Positions 9,860 through 20,700 of a DNA stretch of 64,000 nt are shown piece after piece. The stretch is from an uncultured Saprospiraceae bacterium (lineage in GTDB: Bacteria; Bacteroidota; Bacteroidia; Chitinophagales; Saprospiraceae), in assembly GCA_937981555.1 (NCBI GenBank), contig CALJOK010000091.1:1-64000 (forward strand), given 5' to 3'. Position numbers and translations under genes: made by a program. The first letter of the stretch is position 1. Every line of letters starts with the position of its first letter. The notes below the pieces were generated by a model. It made no database searches. It worked only from the letters and a program-made list of their open reading frames with translations, and was not told the DNA's origin.

Positions 9860-10085
9860 GGTACAACAAAAGGTACAACTTTTTGGTTATTTAAGTGCTT
9901 TTTGTTTCTTTAATTTGCGTATATAAAATTATAACTAACTGGTAGTCAGTTATTTAAGTTAAAATTAAAGTATAATTATATTGATGATTAATTACCGCCT
10001 CGGGTACTCTTAAATGCGTAACTAGTTGGTAATCAACTTGTTGCGCATTTTTATTTTTATATGGTTAAACAATGGTAAAACAATT
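9860..10085 (+). repeat. Recombinase-associated composite repeat, copy 1
   Basis: This unit of ~226 bp lies directly upstream of integrase 1. From left to right it contains: two tandem GGTACAACA-type units 12 bp apart (from 9860); a palindrome centred on TGGTAGTCA (9931-9953); a conserved CCGCCTCGGGTACTC block (about 9995-10009); a 39-bp near-palindrome (10012-10050) with arms AAATGCGTAACTAGTTGGT and ATCAACTTGTTGCGCATTT; and tandem GGTTAAACA/GGTAAAACA (10062-10085). Copies 2 (31199-31430) and 3 (55574-55807) have the same order and orientation. I infer arm-type and core-type sites for the adjacent tyrosine recombinase. Confidence 0.85.
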
Positions 10086-10404
10086 AGTTTTTTTCTGCAT
10101 TATTTCTCCAAATTGACTTTAGTTCAATTAAGAGAAAAATCATCAACATCAAACTTACTTTTCTTCAATCTTCAAATTTTTTTTTCCATAGACTTTCCTA
10201 ATAAATCCAATACCTACTAAAGTTATAATTGATATTTCAAACAATGAATTCCTCATCCCCAATTCTTAATTTATCTAAATTAGGCGCATATCCCTTCCAA
10301 TATCAAGATATGAATCAAAATCAAAAGTAAAAGAACCAATTTTGAAATCTCAATCAACCAAGAGTAAGTACTTTTCACTTCCATTTTAAAAAAATGAAAG
10401 ATTA
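10086..10404. other. Gene-free stretch left of the CotH-like gene
   Basis: These ~320 bp of AT-rich sequence lie between the composite repeat and the ATG of the CotH-like gene. An open frame from 10026 overlaps the repeat and has no recognisable features, so I do not call it. The stretch probably contains the promoter of the downstream gene, but I could not pick a convincing -33/-7 pair. Confidence 0.5.
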
Positions 10405-12579
10405 ATGAAGTATTTATTTCTTCCGCTGTTCCTTCTTTTCCAAATCAACATTAATGCGCAAGTTGACCATTGGGAAACGGCTGTTTATGCGGATAGTCTT
10501 TGGAAGTATCGATTGGGCATTAGCGAACCTCCAGCTGATTGGAATACGATCAATTTTAATGATGCCGACTGGCTAGAAGGAGAAGGAAGCATTGGCTACG
10601 CTGATGGCGATGACAATACCATTATTGACCCCACCGAATCACTTTACATGCGACGCAAATTTAATGTGGTGGACAAATCCCAAATAGCGTCCATCGTATT
10701 TCATGCTGATTATGATGATGGTTTTGTAGCATATCTCAATGGTGTCGAAATAGCCCGCGCCAATCTTGAAGGTAATCCGCCTGCTTATGATGCTTGGACG
10801 CCCGATTTCAGAGAAGCCCTAATGTATGATGGAGGACTGCCCGTTGCTTTTTATTTGAATCAAGTCAACATTCAACAATTGCTTAACGACGGTGAAAATG
10901 TCTTGGCTATTCAAACCCACAATTATGAAGGGCTAATCAGTTCTGATATGACCACTTTATATTGGTTGTCATTTGGTCTGACGGATACTTCTAATAATTA
11001 TGGGCCGACACCAGATTGGTTTGTCACCAATGATTTTGAAACACCCTTGCCTATTGTGAAAATTAATACTTGGGGAGAGTACATTCCTGATGAGCCTTCT
11101 ATCCAAGCGGAAATGGGCATCATCTGGAATGGTGATAATCAACTCAATCATACGTCAGATTCTACCAATGAATATTTCGGAAATATTACTATCGAAAGAC
11201 GTGGACAATATTCTCAAATCTATTATCCGAAAAATGGATATAGCATCGAATTAAAAGATGCGAACTGGGAAGATATGGATTCATCTTTTTTGAATTTCCC
11301 CAAAGAAGAAGATTGGGTTTTACATGGTCCTTATGCTGACAAAACACTCATTCGAAATGTGTTGGCGATGCGCATGGCTAACAGTATCGGTCAATACGCT
11401 GCCCGTACCCGATTGGTTGAATTGCTTATCAATGAATCCTATGAAGGTGTCTATGTTTTGATGGGAAAAATCAAGCGAGATGAGAATCGAGTGGACATTG
11501 CGAAACTAAAAGCAGAAGACATTGCTGGCGATGAATTGACCGGTGGGTACATCATAAAATGTGATAAAGGTTCCACAGATTGGTACTCTCAATATGATAT
11601 GGTTAATAATTTTGGTCAAAAATTACGCTTCCAATATGTCTCTCCAAAACGTTCTAAAATACAACCTGAACAAGAAGCATATATCCAGTCTTATGTCGAT
11701 AGTTTTGAAACGGCAATGAAGTTTCCCGACGTTGCAGTTGGTGGAAAATTTTATGATGATTTTATTGACTTAGAATCATTTGCAGATCACTTTATCTTGC
11801 AAGAGTTAACCAAAAATGTGGATGCTTATCGGATTAGTTTTTATATGTTTAAAGATAAGGATAGCAATGGTGGACTGTTAAAAGCTGGGCCGGTTTGGGA
11901 TTTTAATTTTGCTTTTGGAAATGCAGATTATTGCAATTCATGGACGGATCACGGATGGGTGTATGATGAACATTGTGGGATCTTTAATCCATTTTGGTGG
12001 GGCGAGCTTTTTGAACAAGAAGCCTTTACCAACTTGGTGAAATGCAGATGGGAGGAGTTGCGTACTAATGCGCTGAGCTTAGACAGCATCTTTACATTTA
12101 TTGATGAAAAAGCATTGTTATTAGCACCTGTGGTAGATCGGAATTTTCAACGTTGGCCAGTATTAAGCGGCTATGTAATGCCAAGTCCTTTTACGCCAGG
12201 GACTTATCAAGGAGAAATAGATGCGATGAAAAACTTTATAGCTGATAGGATGATTTGGATGGATGAAAATATTTTTGGGATTTGTAGACCGGTAGCAATT
12301 GAAGAGATTATTTCCAAAGAAGTTTTTGTCGTCAGTCCCAATCCTGCCTCAGGACAATTAAATATAACAACATATTTGCATCAATCAGGGAATTTGAAAT
12401 TAACCATGTTGGATGCTTTGGGAAGAGTTTGTTGTTTAAAAAATATAGAAGTTTTGGCAAGAGGAAATCAAGCTGTCAGTTTGGATATTTCTACTTTGGA
12501 AAATAGAACTAGTGTTTACTTTTTGAAAGTTGAGATGGATGAAAAACTGCTGGGGATTGAGCGAGTTATTGTAAATTGA
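10405..12579 (+). CDS. Secreted CotH-kinase-family protein with T9SS sorting domain
   Basis: A signal peptide (about 1-18, NINAQ) is followed by a beta-sandwich-like N-terminal region (about 25-200) with WNTINFNDADWLEGEGSIGY, a pattern common in secreted Bacteroidota proteins. A CotH kinase-like domain (about 240-610) includes RNVLAMRMANSIG, EGVYVLMGKIKRDENRVD, LTGGYIIKCDKG and PVWDFNFAFGNADYC. A C-terminal T9SS sorting domain (about 640-724, VSPNPASGQLNI) ends the protein. Spore-coat CotH of Bacillus is an atypical protein kinase. Bacteroidota homologues are exported and uncharacterised. It is the first gene inside the fructan module, just before the sensor regulator, but has no obvious fructan role. 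Confidence 0.8.
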   Translation: MKYLFLPLFLLFQININAQVDHWETAVYADSLWKYRLGISEPPADWNTINFNDADWLEGEGSIGYADGDDNTIIDPTESLYMRRKFNVVDKSQIASIVFHADYDDGFVAYLNGVEIARANLEGNPPAYDAWTPDFREALMYDGGLPVAFYLNQVNIQQLLNDGENVLAIQTHNYEGLISSDMTTLYWLSFGLTDTSNNYGPTPDWFVTNDFETPLPIVKINTWGEYIPDEPSIQAEMGIIWNGDNQLNHTSDSTNEYFGNITIERRGQYSQIYYPKNGYSIELKDANWEDMDSSFLNFPKEEDWVLHGPYADKTLIRNVLAMRMANSIGQYAARTRLVELLINESYEGVYVLMGKIKRDENRVDIAKLKAEDIAGDELTGGYIIKCDKGSTDWYSQYDMVNNFGQKLRFQYVSPKRSKIQPEQEAYIQSYVDSFETAMKFPDVAVGGKFYDDFIDLESFADHFILQELTKNVDAYRISFYMFKDKDSNGGLLKAGPVWDFNFAFGNADYCNSWTDHGWVYDEHCGIFNPFWWGELFEQEAFTNLVKCRWEELRTNALSLDSIFTFIDEKALLLAPVVDRNFQRWPVLSGYVMPSPFTPGTYQGEIDAMKNFIADRMIWMDENIFGICRPVAIEEIISKEVFVVSPNPASGQLNITTYLHQSGNLKLTMLDALGRVCCLKNIEVLARGNQAVSLDISTLENRTSVYFLKVEMDEKLLGIERVIVN

Positions 12580-12682
12580 TTTTTTGAAAATTTTTGTCGT
12601 ATTTTGAAAAAAAGAACATACTTGGAAAATGTATTGGGATTCTCTATCAGATGGTTTTCCTAAAGAAACAGTAATAAAATTT

Positions 12683-15421
12683 ATGCCATCTAAATATCTA
12701 AATGTTAATTGGTTTATTCTTTCGTTGATTTTGATTTCATTTACATCATGCAATCAAAATAAAGAAAGTAAAGAATTTCGCATTGGTTTCTCCCAATGTT
12801 GTAATGACAATTGGCGGGATATGATGGAGCAAGAAATGCGAATGGAATTGTCCTTTCATCCCGAAGTTGCATTTGAAATGTTGGTTGCAGATAACTCTAG
12901 TGAAACTCAGACTTCTCAGATTCGAGAGTTGGTTGCCAAGGGAATTGACCTACTTATTGTAGCACCCAATGAAACGGAACCGCTTACAGCAGTTGTGGAA
13001 GAGGTATATCAGAGTGGGATTCCTGTGGTCTTAATTGATAGAAAGGTCAACTCAGAAAACTACACCGCTTTTATTAGTGCCGATAATTATCAGATTGGAA
13101 AAACAGCAGGTGAATATATAGTGAGTAGGTTTAATGGTGTCGGTAAAATTTTGGAAATTCAATTGTCCATGAATATCTCCCCAGCCATCGAAAGAAGTCG
13201 AGGATTTCGAGATGCCATTGCTATTTACCCAGATTTGGAAATTGTAGCAGCGGTAAAATCTGAAGGAAATATAGAAAAACTGGTAAAAGATTTTCCGCTT
13301 GTGATAAACCAATATCCAGCAGCAAACATAGTATTTGGTCATACGGATGGACTGAGTAAAACTGCTGCTAAAGTATTGGACACCCTTGGAAAAAAAGACC
13401 AATTATTTTATCTCGGAGTAGATGGAACTCCAGGTCCTGATGGAGGACTCCAAGCCATTGATGATGGTTTTTTAGATGCCACTATGCTTTATCCTACAGG
13501 AGGAACTGAGGTCATTCAATTGGCGATGAATATTCACCATAAGGAATCTTTCGATAAACAAAATAAGCTGCAAACCACCGTTATTGACAAGCGGAATATC
13601 CGCATCATGTCTTTGCAATACAACAAAATTCTAAGTCAACAAGAAAACATCGAAAGACAACATTCTAAAATTGAAGAGCAGATTGAGTTCTATTCCAATC
13701 AACGTAATTTGATTTATATTTTATTGGGAGCCTTGATTATTGTGGTGCTTTTGGGTGCCTCTAATCTTTTATCGCTTCTGGCAAAAAAAGAAACGAATAA
13801 GAAGTTGGAACTAAAAAATCAGGAAGTTATTGAACAGCGAAACCAGATCATGGAAATCGCAGAGAAAGCTCGAATTGCTACCGAAGAAAAATTCAAATTC
13901 TTTACCAATATCTCTCACGAATTCCGTACTCCATTAACTTTAATTCATGGAGCGGTAGATGATTTGCTGAGTTCAGAAAAGTCTAGAGAGAAAAGAAAAG
14001 ACTTAGGATTGATTCGCAAAAATTCGAATCGCTTACTTCGATTGGTGAATCAACTTATGGATTTTCGGAAAATCGAAAATGGCAAAATGGAGGTAGTCGC
14101 AGTAAAGCAAGATTTGATCTCTTTCCTAAAGGATATTATTAGCGCTTTTGAAAAACAATCAAAGCAACGAAAAATAGACTTGACTTTTTTTTCCAGAGAA
14201 AAAGAAATCGAAGTTTGGTTTGACTCAGGTATGTTGGATAAAGTCGTTTTTAACTTGTTGTCCAATTCCTTTAAATTTACTGAGGATGGCGGTCGAATTC
14301 ACATCATCGTAGTTAAAGATGAGTTGAGTAAAAACGTTTTAATAAAAGTAGAAGATAATGGAAGAGGAATGTTAAAGGAGCATGCTGAAAATGCCTTTGA
14401 ACGTTTTTACCAAGGTGAATCTTACAGTACGCAAGGAACTGGATTAGGATTGTCACTCTCTAAAATGTTGGTTGAGTTACATCACGGAACGATCGCAGTA
14501 GAAAGTGAAGAAGGGGTGGGGACTCGTTTTGAAATTCATTTGTTATTAGGCAATGAGCATTTTAAACCAGAAGAAATTAATGGTGAACAAATAACTCCTG
14601 TTTTTGAAAGAGCGAAAGAAGAAGTTGTTGAGGAGCAATTAGAGAGAGAGCAATTTGATGTCTTCCCTGAAGTCCTACAAGAACAGAGTGTTTTAATTAT
14701 AGAAGACAACGATGATTTGAGAACTTTTTTGGAAAGAAAACTTTCTCCGATCTACGAAATTCTCCAAGCGTCTGATGGCAATGCTGGGCTTGATGAGGCT
14801 TTTGAGAAAATACCTGATTTGATTATTTGTGATGTGATGATGCCGGGAAAAGATGGACTTGAACTTGCGAACATTTTAAAATCTGATTTACGTACCTCTC
14901 ACATTCCCATCATTTTATTGACTGCTCGTGCTACCCGAGATCAGGAACTCGAAGGTCTTAAAACGGGCGCAGATATTTACCTCACCAAACCTTTTGATTT
15001 TGATATTTTAAAACAACACATTCATTCTTTATTGCGGAATCGTTCTGTTATGAAATCTCGCTACATTGGTGATATCGCCATCAATGCATCGCCTTCTGAT
15101 AAATTGAATAAGAAATTTATTAACGAATTCAAAGCTGCAGTTCATGAAAAATACACCGATCCAAAGTTGGGGGTTAACGATATTTGCGAAGCGTTGAATT
15201 TATCGAGAGTACAGGTTTATCGAAAAGTGAAAGCCATTTTAGATTGCTCGGTAACAGACTATATTCAGAATGTACGATTGGAACATGCGAAATATTTGTT
15301 GCGAGAAAGTGAGCTAACCATTGCCGAAATTGCTTATCAAGTAGGCTATACTTCACCTTCGTATTTTTCTACTGCTTTTAAGGCGAAGTTTAATCAGACA
15401 CCTAGTTCGTGGAAGGGATAA
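12683..15421 (+). CDS. Hybrid two-component system regulator (periplasmic sugar sensor - HK - receiver - AraC HTH)
   Basis: All elements of a signalling system are in one ~912-aa protein. It has an N-terminal membrane signal (SFTSCNQ), a LacI/ribose-binding-type periplasmic domain (about 30-320) and a transmembrane helix (about 342-365). The histidine kinase has phospho-acceptor His in ISHEFRTPL (about H412) and an HATPase domain with DNGRGM and GTGLGLSL. The receiver has Asp in ICDVMMPGKDG (about D717) and Lys in LTKPF. A C-terminal AraC HTH ends the protein. The ATG at 12683 is preferred over 12629 because it puts the signal peptide at the N-terminus. Regulators of this architecture with ribose-binding-type sensors (BT1754 of Bacteroides thetaiotaomicron) sense fructose and switch on fructan loci. 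The GH32/SusCD genes downstream fit that role. Confidence 0.92.
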   Translation: MPSKYLNVNWFILSLILISFTSCNQNKESKEFRIGFSQCCNDNWRDMMEQEMRMELSFHPEVAFEMLVADNSSETQTSQIRELVAKGIDLLIVAPNETEPLTAVVEEVYQSGIPVVLIDRKVNSENYTAFISADNYQIGKTAGEYIVSRFNGVGKILEIQLSMNISPAIERSRGFRDAIAIYPDLEIVAAVKSEGNIEKLVKDFPLVINQYPAANIVFGHTDGLSKTAAKVLDTLGKKDQLFYLGVDGTPGPDGGLQAIDDGFLDATMLYPTGGTEVIQLAMNIHHKESFDKQNKLQTTVIDKRNIRIMSLQYNKILSQQENIERQHSKIEEQIEFYSNQRNLIYILLGALIIVVLLGASNLLSLLAKKETNKKLELKNQEVIEQRNQIMEIAEKARIATEEKFKFFTNISHEFRTPLTLIHGAVDDLLSSEKSREKRKDLGLIRKNSNRLLRLVNQLMDFRKIENGKMEVVAVKQDLISFLKDIISAFEKQSKQRKIDLTFFSREKEIEVWFDSGMLDKVVFNLLSNSFKFTEDGGRIHIIVVKDELSKNVLIKVEDNGRGMLKEHAENAFERFYQGESYSTQGTGLGLSLSKMLVELHHGTIAVESEEGVGTRFEIHLLLGNEHFKPEEINGEQITPVFERAKEEVVEEQLEREQFDVFPEVLQEQSVLIIEDNDDLRTFLERKLSPIYEILQASDGNAGLDEAFEKIPDLIICDVMMPGKDGLELANILKSDLRTSHIPIILLTARATRDQELEGLKTGADIYLTKPFDFDILKQHIHSLLRNRSVMKSRYIGDIAINASPSDKLNKKFINEFKAAVHEKYTDPKLGVNDICEALNLSRVQVYRKVKAILDCSVTDYIQNVRLEHAKYLLRESELTIAEIAYQVGYTSPSYFSTAFKAKFNQTPSSWKG

Positions 15422-15452
15422 AGATTTGATTTCACAATAAAAAGAATAATTC

Positions 15453-16052
15453 ATGAAAAACTTAATGACACTTTTAGTTAGTACAATCTTGATTTTATCT
15501 TCTTGTAGTCCAAGTAATAAAATTGAAAATGAATCTTGTTTTGATCTACCTCTAGCGGAGAGCAATATTTTAGACCAAGAAGAATATCTAATAATTGAGT
15601 CAGTATTGAGCAAAGAATTCAATGATCCAAATTTAGTTCAAATTTCACAGGAATCGCTTTCTAATGCTGATTCAATAATTTTGGTTTCCTACGTTAATAG
15701 CGATAATTATCAATTTGATTCAACGTTGGTAAAAGATTATATCACGCTCAATAGCACCTCCTTTTTGTGGGGAGAATTATTTACCATAAAACAGAATTTG
15801 ATAAATAATAATGAACTGGAATGTTACTTTATTGACAACGCCGTTGATGGCTGGAAAAGTTATTATGATAAATTTAAGGATTCGGTAGGTTATCTAAAAT
15901 TTGGAAGACCAATTTATAATGAAGATGGAGAAGCCCTAGTTGTCTATCATCATGCTTGTGGAATATGGTGCGCTTCAGGATACGTCGCAACGCTAAAAAA
16001 AGAGGCTGGGAAATGGGTAGTTACACAAAATATTATGACTTGGCAGAGTTGA
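15453..16052 (+). CDS. Hypothetical lipoprotein
   Basis: This 199-aa protein has a clear lipoprotein signal peptide (lipobox ILSSC, Cys at about 18). The C-terminal ~60 residues (GYLKFGRPIYNEDGEALVV, then HHACGIWCASGYVATL) resemble a pattern seen in uncharacterised Bacteroidota lipoproteins: a bacterial beta-sheet hairpin with a C-x-x-x-C pair followed by a K-x-x-GKW ending. It starts 31 bp after the hybrid regulator and may be co-transcribed. I do not recognise a function. It lies between regulator and transporter genes of the fructan module, but nothing in it indicates carbohydrate binding. Confidence 0.65.
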   Translation: MKNLMTLLVSTILILSSCSPSNKIENESCFDLPLAESNILDQEEYLIIESVLSKEFNDPNLVQISQESLSNADSIILVSYVNSDNYQFDSTLVKDYITLNSTSFLWGELFTIKQNLINNNELECYFIDNAVDGWKSYYDKFKDSVGYLKFGRPIYNEDGEALVVYHHACGIWCASGYVATLKKEAGKWVVTQNIMTWQS

Positions 16053-16285
16053 AAATAATTAATTCATGTTTTGCAACAATGTTAAGGAGATGCAGCATGA
16101 AAGAAATGTTTAATAGCAGAAACAAAATCAAAAACGCATGTATCATTTCCTAACATCCTTCTAAATTAAATTTTCACCCAAGTTCTTAAAGTGTTGATTA
16201 TCAGTAAATTACAGTATTGTTTATAAATGAACCAAATTTAAAAGTAATTGATACATTTTAGAAACTCTTCATCTTAGCATGGCTA

Positions 16286-16293
16286 TACATTTG
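16286..16293 (+). promoter_or_regulatory. Candidate -7 promoter box of the sugar porter gene
   Basis: TACATTTG matches the Bacteroidota -7 consensus TAnnTTTG and lies 22 bp before the ATG at 16316. A TTTA at 16257-16260 is too far upstream to be a standard -33 element, so this is a partial match. The preceding ~200 bp hold nothing else I can name. Confidence 0.35.
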
Positions 16294-16315
16294 AGTAATT
16301 CAAAACTAAATAGTC

Positions 16316-17689
16316 ATGAAAATCAACAATGTATCTTACTGGTCAGCGACCGTCGCCCTCGCGGGATTTCTCTTCGGATTTGATACCGTAGTAATATCAG
16401 GAGCCAACCTTCCTATCAAAGAACTCTGGAATACTTCACCACTTTTTCACGGTATGTTTATCATGTCTATGGCTTTATGGGGAACCGTAATTGGCGCCAT
16501 GTTCGGCGGTATTCCATGTGATAAACTAGGTCGTAAGAAAACCCTATTTTGGATTGGTGTACTTTATACTATTTCCGCATTAGGTTCTGCTATGGCACCC
16601 GATCCATTTACCTTTTCATTTTTCCGTTTTATTGGAGGACTAGGCGTAGGAGCATCTTCGGTAGCTGCTCCCACTTATCTTTCCGAAATCGCTCCAGCTG
16701 ATAAGCGTGGCGGTCTCGTGGCTCGCTATCAGTTTATGATTGTCTTTGGAATTTTCATTGCCTTTTTTAGTAATTATTTATTGAAAGGAGTCGGAGGAAG
16801 TATTGACTGGCGATTGATGTTAGGAGCAGAGGCAATTCCAGCTATAGTTTATTGCTTTATGGTCGTAGGTGTCCCAAATAGTCCACGATGGTTAGTGTTG
16901 CACAAAGGTGATGAGGAAGAAGCAAGTAGTGTCTTATCTCAGATGGGCATTAGTAATGTCAGCGAACACATTAAAGAGATAAAAGCATCGGTTACGGAAA
17001 CAGTTAAGACTGGGTTTTTTAATAAGAAATATTCTTTTCCCATCACCCTCGCATTTTTGCTAGCATTTTTCAATCAGCTATCGGGCATCAATTTCATTTT
17101 GTATTACGCTCCAGAGATTTTAGAAGTTGCTGGTTTGGCTAGTAAAGAATCTTTGATGAGTTCCATTTCCATTGGTTTGGTCAATTTGATATTTACCATG
17201 TTAGGAATGTATTTAATAGATCGTTCAGGTAGAAAAAAACTGATCCTATGGGGTTCCATTGGGTACATCATTAGTTTGAGTATGGTTGCCTATGCTTTTT
17301 ATAGCGGAGCTGGTTCTATGTTTCTATTATTTTTTATTCTGATGTTTATTGCTTCCCACGCTGTTGGTCAAGGCGCAGTTATTTGGGTTTTTATTTCTGA
17401 AATTTTTCCAACAAAAGTTAGAGCAAGCGGACAGAGTTTTGGTTCTGGAGTCCATTGGGTATTTGCTGCGCTGATTACTTTAATCACTCCTGTATTTCTA
17501 GATCAAGATAATGGGATTTTTAAAGACAACCCTTGGCCTATATTTGCTTTCTTCGCTGGTTTTATGGTACTACAATTATTATTTGTCCTGTTCATTATGC
17601 CAGAGACAAATGGTAAGAGTCTAGAGGAATTAGAAAAGGAGTTGAGTAAGTCGGACTTGGAGATGTCGCTAAAAAATACCTCAAGTTAA
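16316..17689 (+). CDS. MFS sugar porter (probable fructose/H+ symporter)
   Basis: This 457-aa major facilitator of the sugar porter family has 12 predicted membrane segments. The family signatures are present: GFDTVVISGA in helix 1, DKLGRKKTLF in loop 2-3, NQLSGINFILYYAPEI in helix 7, DRSGRKKLILWG in loop 8-9, and a PETNGKSLEELE tail at the cytoplasmic end. It should import a monosaccharide across the inner membrane. Its position between the hybrid sensor regulator and SusC/SusD, with GH32 enzymes and a kinase further on, points to fructose, as with the transporter in the Bacteroides levan locus. Specificity is inferred from context only. Confidence 0.88.
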   Translation: MKINNVSYWSATVALAGFLFGFDTVVISGANLPIKELWNTSPLFHGMFIMSMALWGTVIGAMFGGIPCDKLGRKKTLFWIGVLYTISALGSAMAPDPFTFSFFRFIGGLGVGASSVAAPTYLSEIAPADKRGGLVARYQFMIVFGIFIAFFSNYLLKGVGGSIDWRLMLGAEAIPAIVYCFMVVGVPNSPRWLVLHKGDEEEASSVLSQMGISNVSEHIKEIKASVTETVKTGFFNKKYSFPITLAFLLAFFNQLSGINFILYYAPEILEVAGLASKESLMSSISIGLVNLIFTMLGMYLIDRSGRKKLILWGSIGYIISLSMVAYAFYSGAGSMFLLFFILMFIASHAVGQGAVIWVFISEIFPTKVRASGQSFGSGVHWVFAALITLITPVFLDQDNGIFKDNPWPIFAFFAGFMVLQLLFVLFIMPETNGKSLEELEKELSKSDLEMSLKNTSS

Positions 17690-17778
17690 TTTTAAAAATA
17701 ACAAACCAAATTTCATTTGTCTGCTGTAGGTAGAATACTAACTCTATTGGAAATTAATTTAAAAAAATCACGTGTTTT

Positions 17779-20700
17779 ATGAAAAAATTTAACTTAATAA
17801 CTTTCTTTTTCTTGCTGCTGTCAACTGGTTTATATAGCCAGATAGTAGTGACGGGAACTGTGCTTGACGAAGAAACAAAAGAAACCCTGATTGGTGCAAC
17901 CATTCAGGTTGTAGGTACTGGCGATGGTACTGCAACGGATTTTGAAGGTAAATTTTCAATCACTTTAACAGAACCAGGTGCATTAGAAATTTCTTACACC
18001 GGTTATGCTCCTAAACGTATTGATAACGTTTCGGAATCAGGAGACATCGAGATATTTTTAAGTGTTGGAAAACTCCTAGATGAAGTTGTCGTGGTTGGAT
18101 ATTCCACTCAAAAAAGAGCCAATGTCACGGGATCAATTTCTGTGGTAGATGTATCGGAAGTGGCCAAGGGAGCTTATTCAAACGTCATCCAATCCATGCA
18201 AGGAAAAGTAAGTGGGGTAACCATTACTCAAGATGGACAGCCAGGTGGAGGAAGAACGAATTTGAAAATTAGAGGAATAACTTCAGTTAATGGAAACACG
18301 CCTCTTTATGTGGTGGATGGTGTTCCGACTACCTCTGACTTAAATAATATTAGTGCTACAGATATTGAATCCATTCAAATATTAAAAGATGCCTCTGCGA
18401 GTATTTATGGTTCGCGAGCAGCAGCAGGTGTGGTGATTATTACGACCAAAAAAGGAAAAAATGGAAAGCTATCGGTAGATGCTGGGATGCTATCTGGAGT
18501 TCAACAAATTAACAGAAAAATTGACTTATTGGATGCGACGCAATGGGGCGACGTTTATTGGGAAGCTGCGAGAAATACGGGATTGACTCCTAATCATCCT
18601 GCATATGGAGGTGGACCAGAGGCGGCATTAGTGACCACTCCTTATATCATTCCTAATGGAAAACAAATCTATCAAGTCGATGCAGCAGGAACAAATTGGT
18701 ACGATGAAATTTATAGTGATGCATGGCAGCAGCAATATTATTTAAATGCAACGCAAGGTGGTGAAAAGGGAAATTTTTTCCTCGGACTAAATTATTTCGA
18801 TCAAGATGGATTGATTAACAATACGAAATATAATAGAATCAACACTCGATTAAATTCTAGTTATAAAATTTTCAAAGGACTTACTGTAGGAGAAAATCTC
18901 TCCGTTTCATTTGCCAATGAAGTGCAAGTTGGAGTACAGCGTGGACAAGACGGTGTACCAACTGATGTCCTCAGGCAACATCCTGCTTTACCTGTTTTTG
19001 ATTTAAAAGGTGGTTATGCAGGAAAGATTGGCGGGTTTCCAGATGTCAGAAATAATGTAAGTCTTTTGGAGAAAAACAAAGACAACACGAATCGTATCAA
19101 CAGAGTGCTTGGTAATGTTTATGCAGAATGGAATCTTTTCGAATCCCTTGGAATATTGGATGATCATCAATTAAAATTTAGAACTAGTTATGGTATCGAG
19201 CATTCGGATAATTATGCTAGACAATTTCAAGCTAGTTTTCAAGAAGGTGATTTTGATATTCAAAATAACTTCTTAGGAAATTTTTACAACCGAGGAAGAA
19301 CAACTACTTGGACAAATACCGTGAGTTATGATAAGACTTTTGGGAAACATAGTTTGGGTGCCAACCTTGGGTATGAGACAGTTGATAATGAGTCGGAATT
19401 TTTACTTGCAGAGAATACTGGTTTCTTAATTGAAGATGTAGATTTTACTTTTCAAAGTGCGGCTTCAGGAGATGCTCGAACTTCTGGTGGAGGAACAGGG
19501 AATGCTTTGCGCTCTTTATTCGGAAGATTGAATTACAACTTCGATGAGAAATATTTGCTTTCTGGAATCATGCGTCGGGATCAAACTTCTCGATTTAGTG
19601 ATATAGGTTACTTCCCTTCTGTTTCTGCAGGTTGGGTAATTTCCAAAGAATCCTTTTTTAAAGAAATGGGCTTCGCAAGTAAAATAGATCAATTAAAATT
19701 AAGAGGATCTTGGGGACAATTGGGTAATCAAACCGCAGGAGATTTTACACAATTGAGTTTGTTTGGATCTAATACCAATAGTGGCGACTACGATATTGCG
19801 GGTACTAATACAGGTGTTGAACAAGGTTTCATCGTTTTATCAAGAGGTAATCCTAATGTGACTTGGGAGACCACTACTCAATCTAATATTGGTTTAAACC
19901 TTTCCATGTTCAATGGCAAAATAAATTTCGAATTTGATGTATGGAATAAAAAGACAGAGGATATTTTGTTTAGACTTCCTTTGTTGGCGGTGCAAGGAGA
20001 AGGGCAACCACCATTCGTCAATATTGGAGAAATGAGTAACAAAGGAGTTGATGTAAATATTGGATACAATACTAAGATTGGAAAAGATTTTACCCTCGAT
20101 GTCTCTGCTCAATTTGGAGCCTATAGAAATAATTTTGAGAAATTTGGTTTTGAAGTTTCCCTTGGAAATGAAGATGAATCATACATAGAAACAGGTGATG
20201 GTATTACGAGGATAGTTGAAGGACAACCTTATGGTGTTTACTACGGACATCAGGTAGAAGGTATTTTCCAAAACCAAGCTGAAGTAGATGCACATGCTAC
20301 CCAAACAGGGAAAGACATAGGAAGATTAAAGTATGCAGATTCTAATAATGATGGGATAGTGGATGACAAAGATCGAGTTTACCTTGGAAGCTTTCATCCA
20401 GATTGGACAGGAGGTCTTGGCATTAATCTCTCTTGGAAAAATATTACTTTCTCTACTGCACTTTATGCTTCTGTTGGGAATGAAATTTATAATAGAAACA
20501 AAGTGTACACGGACTTTGCACAATCGGAATTATTTAATCATGGAACAGTAATTTTGGATGCATGGACTCCAGAAAACACAGGCTCCTCCATTCCTTCGGT
20601 TATCCTTGATGATAAAGGAAACAATGAATTTAGAGCTTCTTCTTATTTCATAGAAAATGGTTCTTACCTAAAAGTTAGACATCTTAAACTGGGCTATCAA

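Noticed and set aside
10012-10050. 39-bp near-palindrome considered as a simple Rho-independent terminator
   Set aside because: No gene ends just before it, and it recurs in three copies with the same flanking elements beside recombinases, so a recombination-site role is more likely. A secondary terminator function is not excluded.
10026-10220. 64-aa open frame overlapping repeat copy 1
   Set aside because: It runs through the palindrome and tandem sites, has low-complexity AT-rich composition and no counterpart frame in the other repeat copies.
12629-12682. Upstream start of the hybrid regulator
   Set aside because: The extra 18 residues precede the hydrophobic signal segment and look like leader translation; the ATG at 12683 gives a normal N-terminus.
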